From: Earliella scabrosa | Taxonomy: Eukaryota > Basidiomycota > Agaricomycetes > Polyporales > Polyporaceae | Length of the DNA stretch: 64,000 bases | Assembly (NCBI GenBank): GCA_022605405.1 | Contig: JABYQQ010000002.1 | Coordinates: 3,038,001-3,102,000 of the forward strand | Direction: 5' to 3' | In this document: positions 1 through 11,395 of the stretch, in pieces | Layout of the letters: each line of letters opens with the position of its first letter | Position numbering within the stretch: position 1 is the stretch's first letter | Notes under the pieces: generated by a model | The model's input: the letters and a program-made list of their open reading frames with translations, nothing else | The model's database searches: none | What the model was told of the DNA's origin: nothing | Translations under genes and position numbers: made by a program

Positions 1-2589
1 GGTCATCAGCTTGACGGCGGAGCAAAATGTTGCATGGATCGATATGTGGAGACATGCCTCGCCCCGTGCACGGTGGATGAAGGGGTGCTGGTGGCAATCG
101 GATCCCTACTGCGTCATTGTCATTGACATCCTTAGCTCGCTACCTGCCTTCCAAGGAGGCCACATGTACCGGGTTGTCCGCTGTACCGACACGAAGTGTG
201 GACCGCTTGACGCGAATGGCTAAGGGAAAGCACGTAAATTGATCTGAACGCTCGATACCCTGACAATGAGAAGCGTACGCACCACGAGTAGCAGCACGAG
301 GACGATCATAGACCATCGTCAGGGGCTGGAAGGGAAGTGACTGCTTCCGCAGGGCTTCAGCGCAAGCAATGAGCAACATGTGAACTCACCGACCGGAACG
401 ATATGATACAACATACATCAAGACAGTATGCAGCGTGGTGGCGGATGCCCGTCTGACCGAGTGCGGACGTCCCTCCACTCACCACGTTGACATGGTCCAG
501 GTCCACCGGGCAGGCGCGGCTGCAATGGTCTGTATAAAACTCCTCCTCGTGGCACGAGACGCACCAACGTGAGGGGGGCGTGACATTCATACTACTAATC
601 ATAGATGCCGGTCATCGAATGAATGCGAGCGCGGGACAGTGTGAAGCCGACAGTCAATGTCGCTTCACGCACACCATTTGATTAGCCCACCACGGGTGGC
701 AATGCCCGTGCGGTAAGCTTGGAGACGGGAGGACGGGTACGCGACCGAGATCGGTGTTTGAGAAGGCATCCGGATCTGGACTATCGGACGCAATAACGAG
801 CGTGAAGCGAACGAAGATGCATTTGGCACAGGTGAAGGAGTGAATAATCCGGAGACGCACCCCAATGTCCTGCTACGGTACTCTAGATTCCCGTTCCTGC
901 ATGCTCAGATGGCCTACATGGTCGTCCTCGCCCCGCGTTGCTGGATGATACGACGATGGTGCGCAATCGCGCCATCACCTTGATGTGGGGCAAGTGACAC
1001 CTTGCAAATGTACCGCACACCTATGGTCGGAGAACAAGGTTGTTCCTCGGGTAGGTGTCGCGCTGCGGACCAGCATGACGCTACACTGCCGTCCGCGATG
1101 GACGACATGGCGGGCCTGCGTGTTTCCCGTCTGAACGTATTACGTCCTGTTCAGGTTGGGTTACTATCGTCGAACCGAGCGCGAGAGGCTGATGATAGTT
1201 CGGAAACTAGTGGACCTTGGCGCAGAAATGACGCTTTGGAGGAAAGGGCATTGAGCGGTCCATAGGATGTAACCCAGGCGTCCAGCGCATAGAACAGTTG
1301 GAAGAGAGGGTATGTCCGCGGCGAGTAGGAGGCCCGTAGAGAGTCGATGTATAGACGTACGAGTGTTGTAACGGTCGAGGGTAGAAGACAAGATCGTCAA
1401 CGACCACCTGAACGAGGGGAATGTGCGCGACTATAGTGCTGACTGCCAACGGGATGTGCGCAGTACTTTGTCCTGCAACGGATGAAGCAGGCTGAAGAAC
1501 CCAGAGGATGACTTGCATACACATCAACGCAGAGGGCCAACCATGTGTTCGAGGGCGACGTGTTTTCGACTTCCCGTCAAGTTGGAGGTGGGAAGAGTGT
1601 CGATAATACGTTCCAGTACGCCGCGCAGCCTAGCAACGAGTCCTCTTGATCACTGGTCCGATCGCTGGTATACACTGTAGAGACTATTGGCTTGGAGCAG
1701 CGGGCTAGAGGCGTCCGTGGCCGTCTTTGCGAGGAGAGCGTAGCCTCTCGCGGGTGGGTTGGTCTATGTTCGCATCGACGTCGCAGCAGTTGGAAACCAC
1801 GAGATACATGGTCTGAGATGGCCAGTAGCGTAGCAAGCGCAATGTGCGGGTCGGAGAGGATGGTCGGGTAGCGTGAACGTTGGTTCATAGGCTGCGCAGG
1901 ATTCATGAAAAGGGTCGCTCAGCATACAAGAGATCTTCTACGGCGTCATGCTTGAAGGATTGACGGCGCGCTTTCCGGTCGAGGATGGCCGAGCGGATAA
2001 TGATATGCCTGGTAGACTGCGCTGAGGAAGTGTCGAGGGGAGATGTGCGTGCAGAACTCGTTGACGAGAGGGATCGTCTTGGGCGCCAGATGCCGCGTGG
2101 CAGGGCGCCGGTCCGTTTCGGGCCGTCGTATGTGTGAAGCTGCGGGCTCCCTGCGTTCGTGGAACTTCGACCTGACTCTCATAATGCTAGGACAAAAATC
2201 AGGAACGACCAGGACGACTCGATCTCCCTGCTATTACGATAGTCTTGCACTAGCAGACTGTTCTCTACACCCGGGTTACAACGTGAGAGCTTGTTGGCAA
2301 TGGTGAGTCACGAGTGATGGCATATTCGTTCAAATCATGATCTCATGTGCATTTACAATCGGCATGGTGAGATCCAGAAATCATTGGAAAGCTGTTATAT
2401 ACATGCTGGCTTTCACGCACAGGGGGCAGAAGATGGATTGCATAGATTCTGCGGCGGAACAAGAACATACAAGACTATCATTATTCATAGGTATGCCGAC
2501 TCCGTTCTTAACGGTACTGCTCAGTCAGGGAAGCACAGATGAGTGGTGATCCCGAACTGGACAGAGGAGGGCAAGGCGACCTTTGGTGC
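1..2589. other. No recognisable gene
   Basis: Short open frames occur on both strands, none longer than about 125 codons, and none can be joined into a convincing spliced gene. I saw no tRNA-like arm, terminal repeat or known domain. The last stretch before 2590 is the 3' flank of the minus-strand gene ending there. It may be decayed accessory DNA, but this is only an impression. Confidence 0.4.
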
Positions 2590-3232
2590 TTAAATGCTGG
2601 ATAAGAGCGAGTAAGCACTAGAAGCCATACTGACGAGGGCAGAAGGGAAGCACGTACGGAATCGGGATGAGCGGGATCGACACAGGGCCGTGGTGCGTGC
2701 CAAATACGGTGGCCGAGAGGTCGACGTAGAGCCACCCCTCTCTCAAGTAGAAGCGAGCGTCGCCGTGCAAGAAGCTGACTCCAAAGCTGACCGTGACTCC
2801 GTCCCTCAGGTTACCCCTGACCTCGGCAAGCCTCACCGTTCCCACAATGGGGACCTCAACGGAGAGGGTCGCATTTATTTCAAGCGAGAAGAGGTCGACG
2901 GAACCGCTGAGCTGGACGAGAACGCGTTCAAGTTCAGCATAGGTGGTGAGCCAATGGGAGACGAGACACTAACGATGAAGTTGACACCCCAGAGCGGGAT
3001 CTCAATGTTGAAGTTCCACTGGTTCTCCTTTGCATCACCAAACACGGGCGGGCCGGCAATGGCATAGACATGGATGGTCTCGCCGGTACGGGCCTGGTAC
3101 TGGCGATGATGGCCTTCGAGCAACTTATGGATATCTATACAATTTGCGCATGTCAAATGCATGGCGGTGGAAGTAAACCAGAGGAAACAGCGTACCGAAG
3201 GCGGGGGCGGTAATGCTTTGAATGCTGGCCAT
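2590..3232 (-). CDS. Orphan small-protein family, member A
   Basis: I do not recognise the family. The model has four exons: 3232-3196, 3134-2974, 2911-2658 and 2596-2590, giving 152 residues. Exon lengths (37, 161, 254, 7) keep frame. The last coding exon is 7 nt and encodes only the end of the C-terminal Pro-Ile and the stop. No signal peptide or membrane segment is seen. The protein looks beta-rich, with conserved blocks LLEGHH, FNIEIPLWGV, RGNLRDGVTV, WLYVDLSATVFG and LIPIP near the end. It is a close paralogue of the genes at 4884 and 19798, with identical intron-1 and intron-2 positions, and it is divergent from the 4884 copy. A TATA box lies 77 nt upstream. A soluble cytosolic protein is the simplest reading; function unknown. 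Confidence 0.8.
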
Positions 3233-3308
3233 GACGTTTGCTGAAGAGTAGAGTAGAGTGCCTGGGATGTAAATCGGGGTACTGAGAATGAGGGTGAGTC
3301 TGCAGCAC

Positions 3309-3316
3309 TATTTATA
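3309..3316 (-). promoter_or_regulatory. TATA box of orphan-family gene A
   Basis: TATAAATA on the minus strand, 77 nt upstream of the ATG at 3232. The two paralogues at 4884 and 19798 have TATA elements at almost the same distance, which supports both the starts and the element. Confidence 0.65.
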
Positions 3317-4803
3317 CTCTTTGGACTTGGACTTCTGACGCTGTACTATACTCCCGGAAGTTGTTCGACCTAGTATTACGACAGCATAAGGCCGTCTGAG
3401 CTCAAATTTCCCCTCTGCGAGGAAAGAAAAGACCGCGCCGCGTATGGTGCTCCGCATGTCAACCCCCACCTGGATGCAGTGCCATCCTAGGCCAATCTGA
3501 CCCTGATTCTCGTCACTGAATCGCTCTCAGTATGTCAAACTGTCGTAGCATTCATGTCCCCGGTGACGCGATCATAGCCTCCGTCCGATCGGGTCCCGCA
3601 CGGGCTACGTGCGTGCATTATTTCACTCAGTGCGACTCGTTCTGCAAATGTATGTCGTGCTTCTAGAATGATCGCTGCGTGACCTCCCTAATTTCATACA
3701 GCGGTCTCGAAACGCTTAGGCCCTCAGCTACCGATGTCGCCGCATTAGAAATTAATTGAGAGAGAGACATGCGAGAACAATCCGTAGTGCGTGCACATCG
3801 ACCCCATCATCGCCGATGTCAGGAACATTCCAGCAAACCCGACCTTGTGACTACATTCGTTCACATCCACGGGCAGTGGTTAGTAGGTATCTATAATTAG
3901 ATCAGAGCAGCGCTTCGTGGAGGCGTCTCACCTTCAAGTTGTCTTGCCCCCGATATGTTTACAAGAGCATTCAGAGCATCCTGGCTGTGCATTGTCTACG
4001 CTGTCAGAAGTGCGCCAGCAAGTCTGTACACCACAACGCGCAGTCACCTAGTAATTACGGGGACGACTGCGTGAATATTCCCGATGCGCATTGCCGAGTC
4101 AGCGCGCTACTGATCCACACCGCTTCAATGGACATCGGTGGTGCACGCGAAGCGCGCCTCGGCGGCCTTACTCCGACGAGCCGCCAACATTGCGCAACCG
4201 GATCAGCATATACAAGGTCCGTCCCAATAACTGCTCCCATCCCTATTGTATGGCATCGTCGTTTGACACGATGACACGCTGAAACATGCCTTCATGGCCT
4301 CAGGATCTTCGGTGTTTGCACTCGCCAACACAGCTAGGAGCAATCTCCGCCCCGGCAGACGTGGATTTCGGGCACCTTTGTCTGCACTCGGTATGAGGTG
4401 GCGCGGACGTCTGTATCTAGAACAGTCAGGGCTGCAATCCGGAGATGATTTGCGCCGTGAGACGCTGAGCACCTTCCTTGCGTGTTGAGCAGAGGCCTAG
4501 ACAAGACACGATTACGCCACTTCATACTCGCCCTGCGCTGTCGAGTAAATGATGAGCCAAGACGAGGAGGGACAGCTCGATGAGGCTGTACGAGGAGAGT
4601 CGTTGGGGAGACACATGTTCACAAATAGGCCGAGAGGAGTGCAGTAGCCTGGCATGGGTTGACAGGAGGCGCTCCATACGCTCGGCTTGATCTCCTAGAA
4701 CCTGGGATGGCGACGGTCTCGTGCAGCAGCAATGCAGAGCTCAACAATCACCGGCAGTTGAACGAGCACAAGGAAACACCGGACGCCAGACTGTCAGGAC
4801 GAG
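3317..4803. other. Divergent intergenic region of the orphan-family pair
   Basis: About 1.5 kb between the TATA boxes of two head-to-head paralogues. No gene is apparent; short frames at 3939-4274 and 4203-4525 overlap on opposite strands and show no family resemblance. It probably holds the regulatory sequence of both genes. Confidence 0.45.
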
Positions 4804-4809
4804 TATAAA
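4804..4809 (+). promoter_or_regulatory. TATA box of orphan-family gene B
   Basis: TATAAA, 80 nt upstream of the ATG at 4884, matching the spacing in the paralogues. Confidence 0.7.
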
Positions 4810-4883
4810 GTGTGCCGCGGACTCACCTCCATCCTCAGCATCCACCCATCCAAGGGATCGTGCTACACTCGTCGGCCAACACC

Positions 4884-5547
4884 ATGAGCACCATCGAGCA
4901 CTTGAAGTTTGCTTCTACCGTCGGTGCGTGTCTCTTGACAGCTCTGCTTCTGCTGTGGCTGATCGCCCGTTCACAATGCAGACCTTCCCAAGTTACTCGA
5001 AGGTCACCACAGCCAGCACCAGGCCCGCACCGGCGAGATCATCCATGTCTACGCCATCGCCGGCCCGCCCGTCTTCGGCGACGCGAAAGAGAACCAGTGG
5101 AACTTCAACATCGAGATCCCCCTCTGGGGCGTGACCTTCATCGTCAGTGTTTCCTCCATCCATTCAACCGTGACCACCGGCATGCGCGCTCAACACAGAC
5201 TCTCCTCTTTAGCTCAGCGGCTACGTCGACCTCTTCTCGCTTGCCATCGACGCGACGTTCTCCGTCAAGATCCCGATCGTCGGCTCGATCAAGCTCGCCG
5301 AGGTCAAGGGAAACCTGCGGGACGGCGTCACCGTCAACTTCGGGATCTCGGGCGTCCTGAGCGGCGAGGCCCGCTTCTACGTGAACGACCGCTGGCTCTA
5401 CGTCGACCTGTCGGCCACGGTGTTTGGAACGCACCACGGCCCTGTCACTATCAGGCTTATTCCGCTCCCGTATGTGTCATCCTCTCGTGTACCGCCCTAA
5501 TGATGAATGAGGAGATACTTACTACCATGGTCGACATCAGGATCTAA
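4884..5547 (+). CDS. Orphan small-protein family, member B
   Basis: Unrecognised family, closest to the gene at 2590-3232. Exons are 4884-4923, 4982-5142, 5213-5469 and 5541-5547 (40, 161, 257 and 7 nt), giving 154 residues. The start is fixed by the matching MSTI N-terminus of the 19798-20399 paralogue and by intron 1 falling after the same codon phase. If the third intron is not spliced the protein ends PYVSSSRVPP at 5500. The spliced form ends Pro-Ile-stop, exactly as in member A, so I prefer it. Conserved blocks are LLEGHH, IEIPLWGV, KGNLRDGVTVNFG and DLSATVFGTHHGP. There is no signal peptide. The gene is divergent from A and convergent with the cupredoxin-like gene ending at 6229. Confidence 0.82.
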
Positions 5548-6228
5548 ACCGGAAGGGTCAACCAGAGCCGCTTCGCCTCCCGGAGAGCACCGCTTACCTG
5601 TGCACCTCTGCCAAGTACGGCAGAGAACGGAGGAGATAGTTCAACTGGCTCATTGGGTGTCTTGGGTTCTTCAACATGTAGTGTCATGGCTTCGGAATGA
5701 AACATACTATGTCCTGTTCAGAAGCGTGCAACCTCGACCCTCGGAACCTTCAGATTCTACAGCGAGCGAAGACGTACAACGTATATACAACTTCGACTCA
5801 CCGATAGTAACCACCTTGGAAAGCCACTTGACCTGAGATCACGCCGGCCAAGACATCAGCAAAGAACGCAAGTGATATAGCAGTGTACGAGCGATACAGC
5901 AACACGACAAGACGAGACAAGCTTAGAGAAGAGGAGAGAGACCACTACGGAGCACAGAAGCTTATGTAGGTAAGTAAGGAAGCTACGAGGACTACGTACA
6001 GCTGCACAGCCAGTGTACACGGAACATGGGATCGACAGACCGGCACAGACGAGAGACGGGTGGGTATTAGTACAGAACGCGGAGCATACAGGAAGTAAGT
6101 AGAGACAGTATAGGGAATCACAAAGGCAAAGCAAAGAATCAACTATTAGGCGAAGCAGGTCCGATATCGACAGCAACGGAAAGTTCGCGTCCACAAGTCC
6201 GATCTTGTTCCTCGGTCCAAGCCTACGC
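5548..6228. other. Convergent intergenic region
   Basis: Lies between the 3' ends of two convergent genes. The 5840-6140 part is purine-rich on the plus strand and therefore pyrimidine-rich on the minus strand, typical of 3' flanks. Long minus-strand frames here, for example 5856-6533, are read-through of intron and tail sequence. No independent gene seen. Confidence 0.5.
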
Positions 6229-7797
6229 TCACAGGAGGAAGGCAGCGAGGGCCATCGGGACGACCGCGCCGATGCTGAGCACGACTGTGCGTTCCGCGCT
6301 GTTTGAGCCGCTGGCACCACCAGCTGCGCCGGTCGTGGACGGTCGCGTGCTCGAGGGCGATGTGCGGGTAGATGAGGCCGACGTCGACGTCTCGGTCGCG
6401 GTTCCGTTGAGGCGGATGGCATTGCGCTGTAAGAACGCGCGTCAGTGTAATGCGTAAGTAGTAGAGACGGGCGCAAGGTGGGCAAAGTCATAGATACGCC
6501 CGAACCACGAGCGCAAGGACGCATATAATCCAACCAACCCTCGCAATCCCATAAATGAGACTTACCCTGAACCCATCCAACGTCTCAAAGCTGCTCTCGT
6601 TGACGTTGATCCCACCGACACCGCCCTCGGCGCACGTATTCGCGTCGTAAAACCAGATCGTCGAGTTGTCGGTGATGGACACAGGAAGGGTCGTGATCGC
6701 CGTCCCGTTCACGGTGTCGCGGAAGCCCGAGTTGAAGCCGTTGATCGTCGCGTTTGTGTCGTGCGCAGGGATACACGGGCTCGCGAACGTCGACTGGATA
6801 GCCGTATGGTTGCCCATTGTAACTGTGGGAGTGGACGCGTTAGTTCAAGACCGTCTCGCGTGGAGTATCAACCAGCGGCAAAGAGACGGGACAGAAATAG
6901 CAAAATACGAGGCCTGTTCCCGCCGCAATGGGAGGACAACATATTGCGTTCTCGTTCAGGACGCACTTTAGGACAGCGGTCGTGCTGACATGTCCGTGAA
7001 TACTCATGGGCGCGGGATACTATCGGACAGCAGCGACCTGTCGGGAAACGAGACGGTGAACGAGTCCCCCGTGAGCCATCGTCTCCCACGTCAAGCGGAA
7101 GACTATATTCAAGATGTAAGCCCGTGGCTGCGTCAGCGACGCCCATGTGTGGCCTGTTCAGACGCAATCTCATACCGACCGACAGAGCCATCGGAGCGTC
7201 CAGTAGGAAGAAGTCAAGAACTTCAGTGGGATGCGATAGGATGAAGAGGCCATGGATGGAGTCTCCATGGGTTATGCGGAGGTAACACACCAACTGTATG
7301 CGTATATGCAAGTTCAAATGAGCGCATACAATGCTCTGGCAACACCCCAGGCCGCAGGCGACGCGTCAACAACGCGTCCTGGGCGTGTAGGACGCGTGCC
7401 ACAAGCAGCATGCTCATCACGCGACGATGAGCACTCGACTGTGAACAACACCCGGCATACACCCATGTCGAGTATGTGCGCGAACGCAACGGGAAGACCG
7501 CAAGTCGCGGCGAGGTAGACCATCCGAGATCAAATGGCGTACTCACAGTTGAAAATCACATTGTCCCCGATTCTGGCCGTGACCGACGCGGGGTCGAACA
7601 CGGTAGTTGCATTATCGGTGGTGTTCCCTCCGACGGTTATGACAATGTCCCTGGCGGAGACCGCTGTGAACGCGGAAAGCTAATGTTCAAATTTGAACGC
7701 GTCAGTTCAACGTGGACGTCCTCGCTTGAGACGCGTCGTCCAGGCAGCACTGGAACAGAAGACTCACGGCGACGACGGCAGCGGTGAGCGAGCGCAT
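6229..7797 (-). CDS. Secreted GPI-anchored cupredoxin-like protein 1
   Basis: Resembles the fungal extracellular serine-rich proteins with a cupredoxin fold. Exons are 7797-7768, 7679-7547, 6822-6566 and 6426-6229 (30, 133, 257, 198 nt), giving 205 residues. A signal peptide covers residues 1 to about 19. The beta-sandwich domain follows (TVFDPASVTARIGDNVIF, then GNHTAIQS). A Ser/Thr-rich linker and a hydrophobic tail suited to GPI anchoring (GGASGSNSAE then LSIGAVVPMALAAFLL) complete it. Several N-glycosylation sequons are present. The region that normally carries Cys, His and Met copper ligands reads FYDANTC..GGVGGIN, so Cys and Met appear lost. Intron 2 is 724 nt, against 78 nt in the divergent paralogue at 9140. 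The cell surface is the likely location; copper binding is doubtful. Confidence 0.8.
7685..7698. repeat. 14-nt perfect palindrome
   Basis: GTTCAAATTTGAAC, a perfect inverted repeat, at the 3' end of intron 1 of the cupredoxin-like gene, only a few bases before its acceptor. No known binding site is assigned. It may be chance in an A/T-rich stretch. Confidence 0.4.
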
Positions 7798-9139
7798 CCT
7801 AAGCAGCCTTGTTTTGAGAGGGAGAGAGGATGTGGACTGAGGGAGGGAAGAGACGGGGAAGGGGCGAGCGGGGGCGAGTGCGGCCTTGTGCAATGGGCGG
7901 GGGGTCGAACGGCGAAAGCACGGCCGTCGCCCTTTGAGGACGCTCTTCTTGAGGCGTGCGCGCGTCCGTGCTTCTCTTCGCGCACTTCTGATCGCGCATG
8001 GGCGTGCGAGCCGTCGGATTGGCCGGATAAGAAACTGCCTGCGGTGAGTGCGACGGTGACGTCTTCCCTGCCTCATCCCTCGCCCGTATGAGCGCTTGTA
8101 CTTCCGCTTTTGGGTTGCAGCAGGAACACGCGTGGCTGTGACGTCACGCGTTGGCAGCTCTTCGTTCAAGTGGCCACGTGGCACGGGCAACTCTGCTTAC
8201 TCTCTCACCACGACCCGTCTCCCTGACTATCGATTAACATCGCTCACTAGACACCTCACGCAAGGCCCAACGAGTGTTGTCTTACGGGCGGGAGACTCGT
8301 AGCCTGCGGTCGGCCTTACAGTTGTTTCCGCTATATGTGCGGCGGTCTAGACCGTCGGAAGTTATACGCACTGAAGATGGACCGTAGCGTGTGATCCATG
8401 CCTCTTCCATCACCGACCGCCGCAGCGCGCCCGTCAGTTCGAGTGGAGCTGTCGTGGAGGACAAATGAGAATCGCGGTACACAAGGTGACGTCATCCATC
8501 ATACTCTCATGCTCAGGACGCGTGCGATGATACTTATACACCTGCGCTAGAACCACTTACTTTGTCTGTGAGTCTCGTTCCCGTGTGTGAGTACTGTCCT
8601 CGCATTGATGTCGAAGTTTTGGATACGTCACGCTTACCAACCCTCTGGCGTTTCAGGTGATATCTATTCAACAACCGTTTGAATGAACATTCATCGAAAT
8701 GTTTGAACTCTCGGAAGCCGCATGTACGCGTATTCGAGTCTCGCGGTGACGCCTCTGCTCAACCCTTTTACTTCGATCTCGGCTTTAGTCAGGTTTCCTA
8801 ATAAGTGCCCCGACATGCGAGCCCAGTGCCCAGAATCCGTGCTCGGCATGGCCATCCTGAGACCTCCGGACTCGGACGAAATCAGACTGCTATCGAATAG
8901 CACGCCGCTGCACTACGTCCGCTCGTGCAAAGCTCTCTGTTAGTAGACACGCAGGGCGAGTGCCTTAGAATGCAAGACCTCGTCATACAGGGAAGACCTG
9001 AAGGCTCGGAATTGAAGCCCAGAGTGAACTGCCTCGGCCGCCACCGTATGTATATTCGCCCCTTGTCTTCCGCCGTGTCGAGCTTTCGACTCTCTCTGTT
9101 CGTTTACGCTGAACAACCCTTGGTAGACTGTGATCGAAG
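7798..9139. other. Divergent intergenic region of the cupredoxin-like pair
   Basis: About 1.3 kb between two head-to-head paralogues. The stretch 7800-7900 is the pyrimidine-rich leader of the minus-strand gene. No clear TATA box or independent gene was found; frames near 8722-8943 and 8691-8903 overlap on opposite strands. Probably shared promoter sequence. Confidence 0.45.
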
Positions 9140-9988
9140 ATGTACCCATTGCTGCTCACAATTGCGGTACGTGCAGCACCCCTGCGCCCCCCTCGAGACT
9201 GACACGCTATACAGCTGTGTATTCTCTCCGTCGTGTATGCTGCTGAAAATGTCTGGATCAACGTTGGAGGCGACGATGGCATGACCGTGTTCGACCCGCC
9301 GGCTGTCGTGGCCGACGTCGGGGACACCGTGATCTTCAACTGTAAGTCCCTCCTCTACTCAATCCACACTGACACACTGGCAGCCCTGACGGGCGTGCTG
9401 ACGTTGAGCCTTCCACCAGTCACGTCCGGCAACCACAGCGTCATCCAGTCGAACTTCACGAGCCCCTGCGTCCCCTTCCACGACGTGAACCACACCATCT
9501 TCGGCTTCAACTCCGGTCCTCACGACACGTTGAATGGCACCTCTGTGCAGATGTACGGGGTGCTGATCATGGACAACTCGACGATCTGGTTCTACGACCC
9601 CGTTACGTGCAAGGACGGCGGGGTGGGCGCAATCAACATCAACGAGACGACCGAGCAGACACTCGATGGCGCGAGGGTGAGTTCACCCCTTCTCTCCCTG
9701 TATGCGCTCCCATCTTTGTCCCGCCTGTCTTCGGCCGCATACACTTATCCACTTGCATGGAACACCTCTTCTATACGGCGCTGATAACTTATCTTACAGA
9801 ACAACGCGATTCGCTTCAACGGCACGAGGCACACGTCCTCGTCCCACTCGAGCGGTTACCATACGTCCACCGCGCGGTCCCCCTACGAGACCGGCCGTCG
9901 TCCGACGAGCGACGCGGAGCGCTCTCTTGTGCTCGGGCTCAGTGCTGCCATGCCCATGGTTGTTGCCGCGCTCGCACTTCTCGGATGA
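9140..9988 (+). CDS. Secreted GPI-anchored cupredoxin-like protein 2
   Basis: Paralogue of the gene at 6229-7797 with all three introns in the same positions and phases. Exons are 9140-9166, 9215-9341, 9420-9676 and 9800-9988 (27, 127, 257, 189 nt), giving 199 residues. It has a signal peptide (MYPLLLTIALCILSVVYA), a cupredoxin-like domain with TVFDPPAVVADVGDTVIF and GNHSVIQS, a Ser/His/Arg-rich linker and a C-terminal hydrophobic tail ending ALALLG, consistent with GPI attachment. The usual Cys/His/Met copper cluster is replaced by FYDPVTCKDGGVGAIN, so only the first His (GNHS) of the expected ligand set is plain. A structural or adhesive wall protein is as likely as an electron-transfer role. 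Confidence 0.8.
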
Positions 9989-11292
9989 GGGAAGTTGAAC
10001 GCTTGGAGATACGACATGATGGGACGTTCGGGACTCAGGGAAGGTGTATGCATAGAAGACGCTGCGCCCTCCCGGGCTCGGACGCATGTTGGTGTTCATG
10101 ATACCCATCTTCACGATCCGCACGACTCATACGACTCGTACGATGGACTTTAACGCATTCTTTTGCCTACTGCATGGACGCTTGTACACCCATACCGCAG
10201 CACTGTCCTCTGGTATGGAAATCTTGTTTGGGACCTTATGGTGCATGTGGGGCGCGAGGGCGCGGAGTCTGCGCAACGAGTTACCAGGCATCTCGCCCTT
10301 CAGATCCTGGTACGGTACGGTCCGGGCGGCCGGGCGGTGCCGGAGCCCTAGATTGAGGTTAGGGCTATGGATGAGTCATCAACGGTGCACGCGCGACCGT
10401 CGAGAGGGTCGGCGCGTCGTTCTCTGACGACGATGACCATCTCAGCTACCATGACATGTACATATACACACCCCCGGACTCCGATAACTCACTGGAGACA
10501 CGACCACTCACTGGACGAACGTCGGTACCACTTACCAGTCAACTTCGCTAGCACTGCCTGGCAGGCAGCGTGCCCGCAACCCCACTGCCAGCTTGTCGAT
10601 CCACGCAAGTATTGAACACACTCAGATTCGGGTCTCGACGGAAGAACCTCATAGCAGGTGCCTCTTACCGATATCGAAGGAGTTATTGCCAGCAGATGCC
10701 AGTAATCGAATTTGACGGAAGTGGGAGATGTGGCTGTGACATGGTATACTTGCCGCGAGGACGCGTCCTGCCGGCTCAAGCGACCTGAGGGCGATCTACG
10801 ATCAGCGTAAGTCGTTCTACCTCATCGGTCCGCTGCAAGGTGAGTGTAGTAACTTGCACTTAGTCTTCCTGGGGACTAACTCACATCATGTGTTGTCTAT
10901 CAGTCGACGAGGGCAAGGCTTCTATGACTCATCGGGAGGATTTCAACTCGTGTTGAATTTGATATTCAACACATTGCAATCCTTCGTCGCGGAGTACATA
11001 GCGTGGTACTCGGGCCCCTCATGTTGCTCTACTCAAGTTGCGCATCCGCGATGAGACTCGGTATGTGCTATCTTCATCCAGCATGTTGCACCATTGACGA
11101 AGAGTATAGTAGGTATCGTTACTGCCATGTGTTGGCAACCCGCGCTAGCGAGCCCGGGTAGCAAGCGGATGCTGTCTGCGCCGTAGTTGTCGATTTATCC
11201 CGACGAGACGGGATATGCGACAGGGAGGAGAGGACGGAATCCGGGTACGCAGATGTCAAGCCCGTTGACAGGAGCTCTGACGCGTCTCCCCG
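9989..11292. other. Intergenic, no gene recognised
   Basis: 1.3 kb between a plus-strand gene end and the aldo/keto reductase promoter. Frames such as 10086-10427 and 10489-10779 are not persuasive. Around 10780-10930 exon/intron-like signals occur (GTAAG, GTGAG, a CAG acceptor) but no continuous protein emerges; a decayed gene is possible. Confidence 0.35.
10950..10972. repeat. Hairpin, 8-bp stem and 7-nt loop
   Basis: GTGTTGAA and TTCAACAC flank a 7-nt loop, so this is a perfect inverted repeat. It is intergenic, with no adjacent gene it obviously serves. Confidence 0.4.
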
Positions 11293-11300
11293 CATAAAAA
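11293..11300 (+). promoter_or_regulatory. TATA-like element of the aldo/keto reductase
   Basis: CATAAAAA about 100 nt upstream of the ATG at 11396, followed by a C/A-rich leader (CACACATTCACACACCCAACACC), a common fungal 5' UTR composition. Confidence 0.5.
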
Positions 11301-11395
11301 GTCGCGGTATCTCCTCAATGCTGCCCCCAGACTCACATCCACATTTCTCTTCCACACGCCCACACATTCACACACCCAACACCTCACAAACCGCG

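Noticed and set aside
7702..8190. 162-codon minus-strand frame upstream of the cupredoxin-like gene
   Set aside because: It covers the 5' leader and exon 1 in a non-conserved way; the start at 7797 with a signal peptide and intron matches the paralogue.
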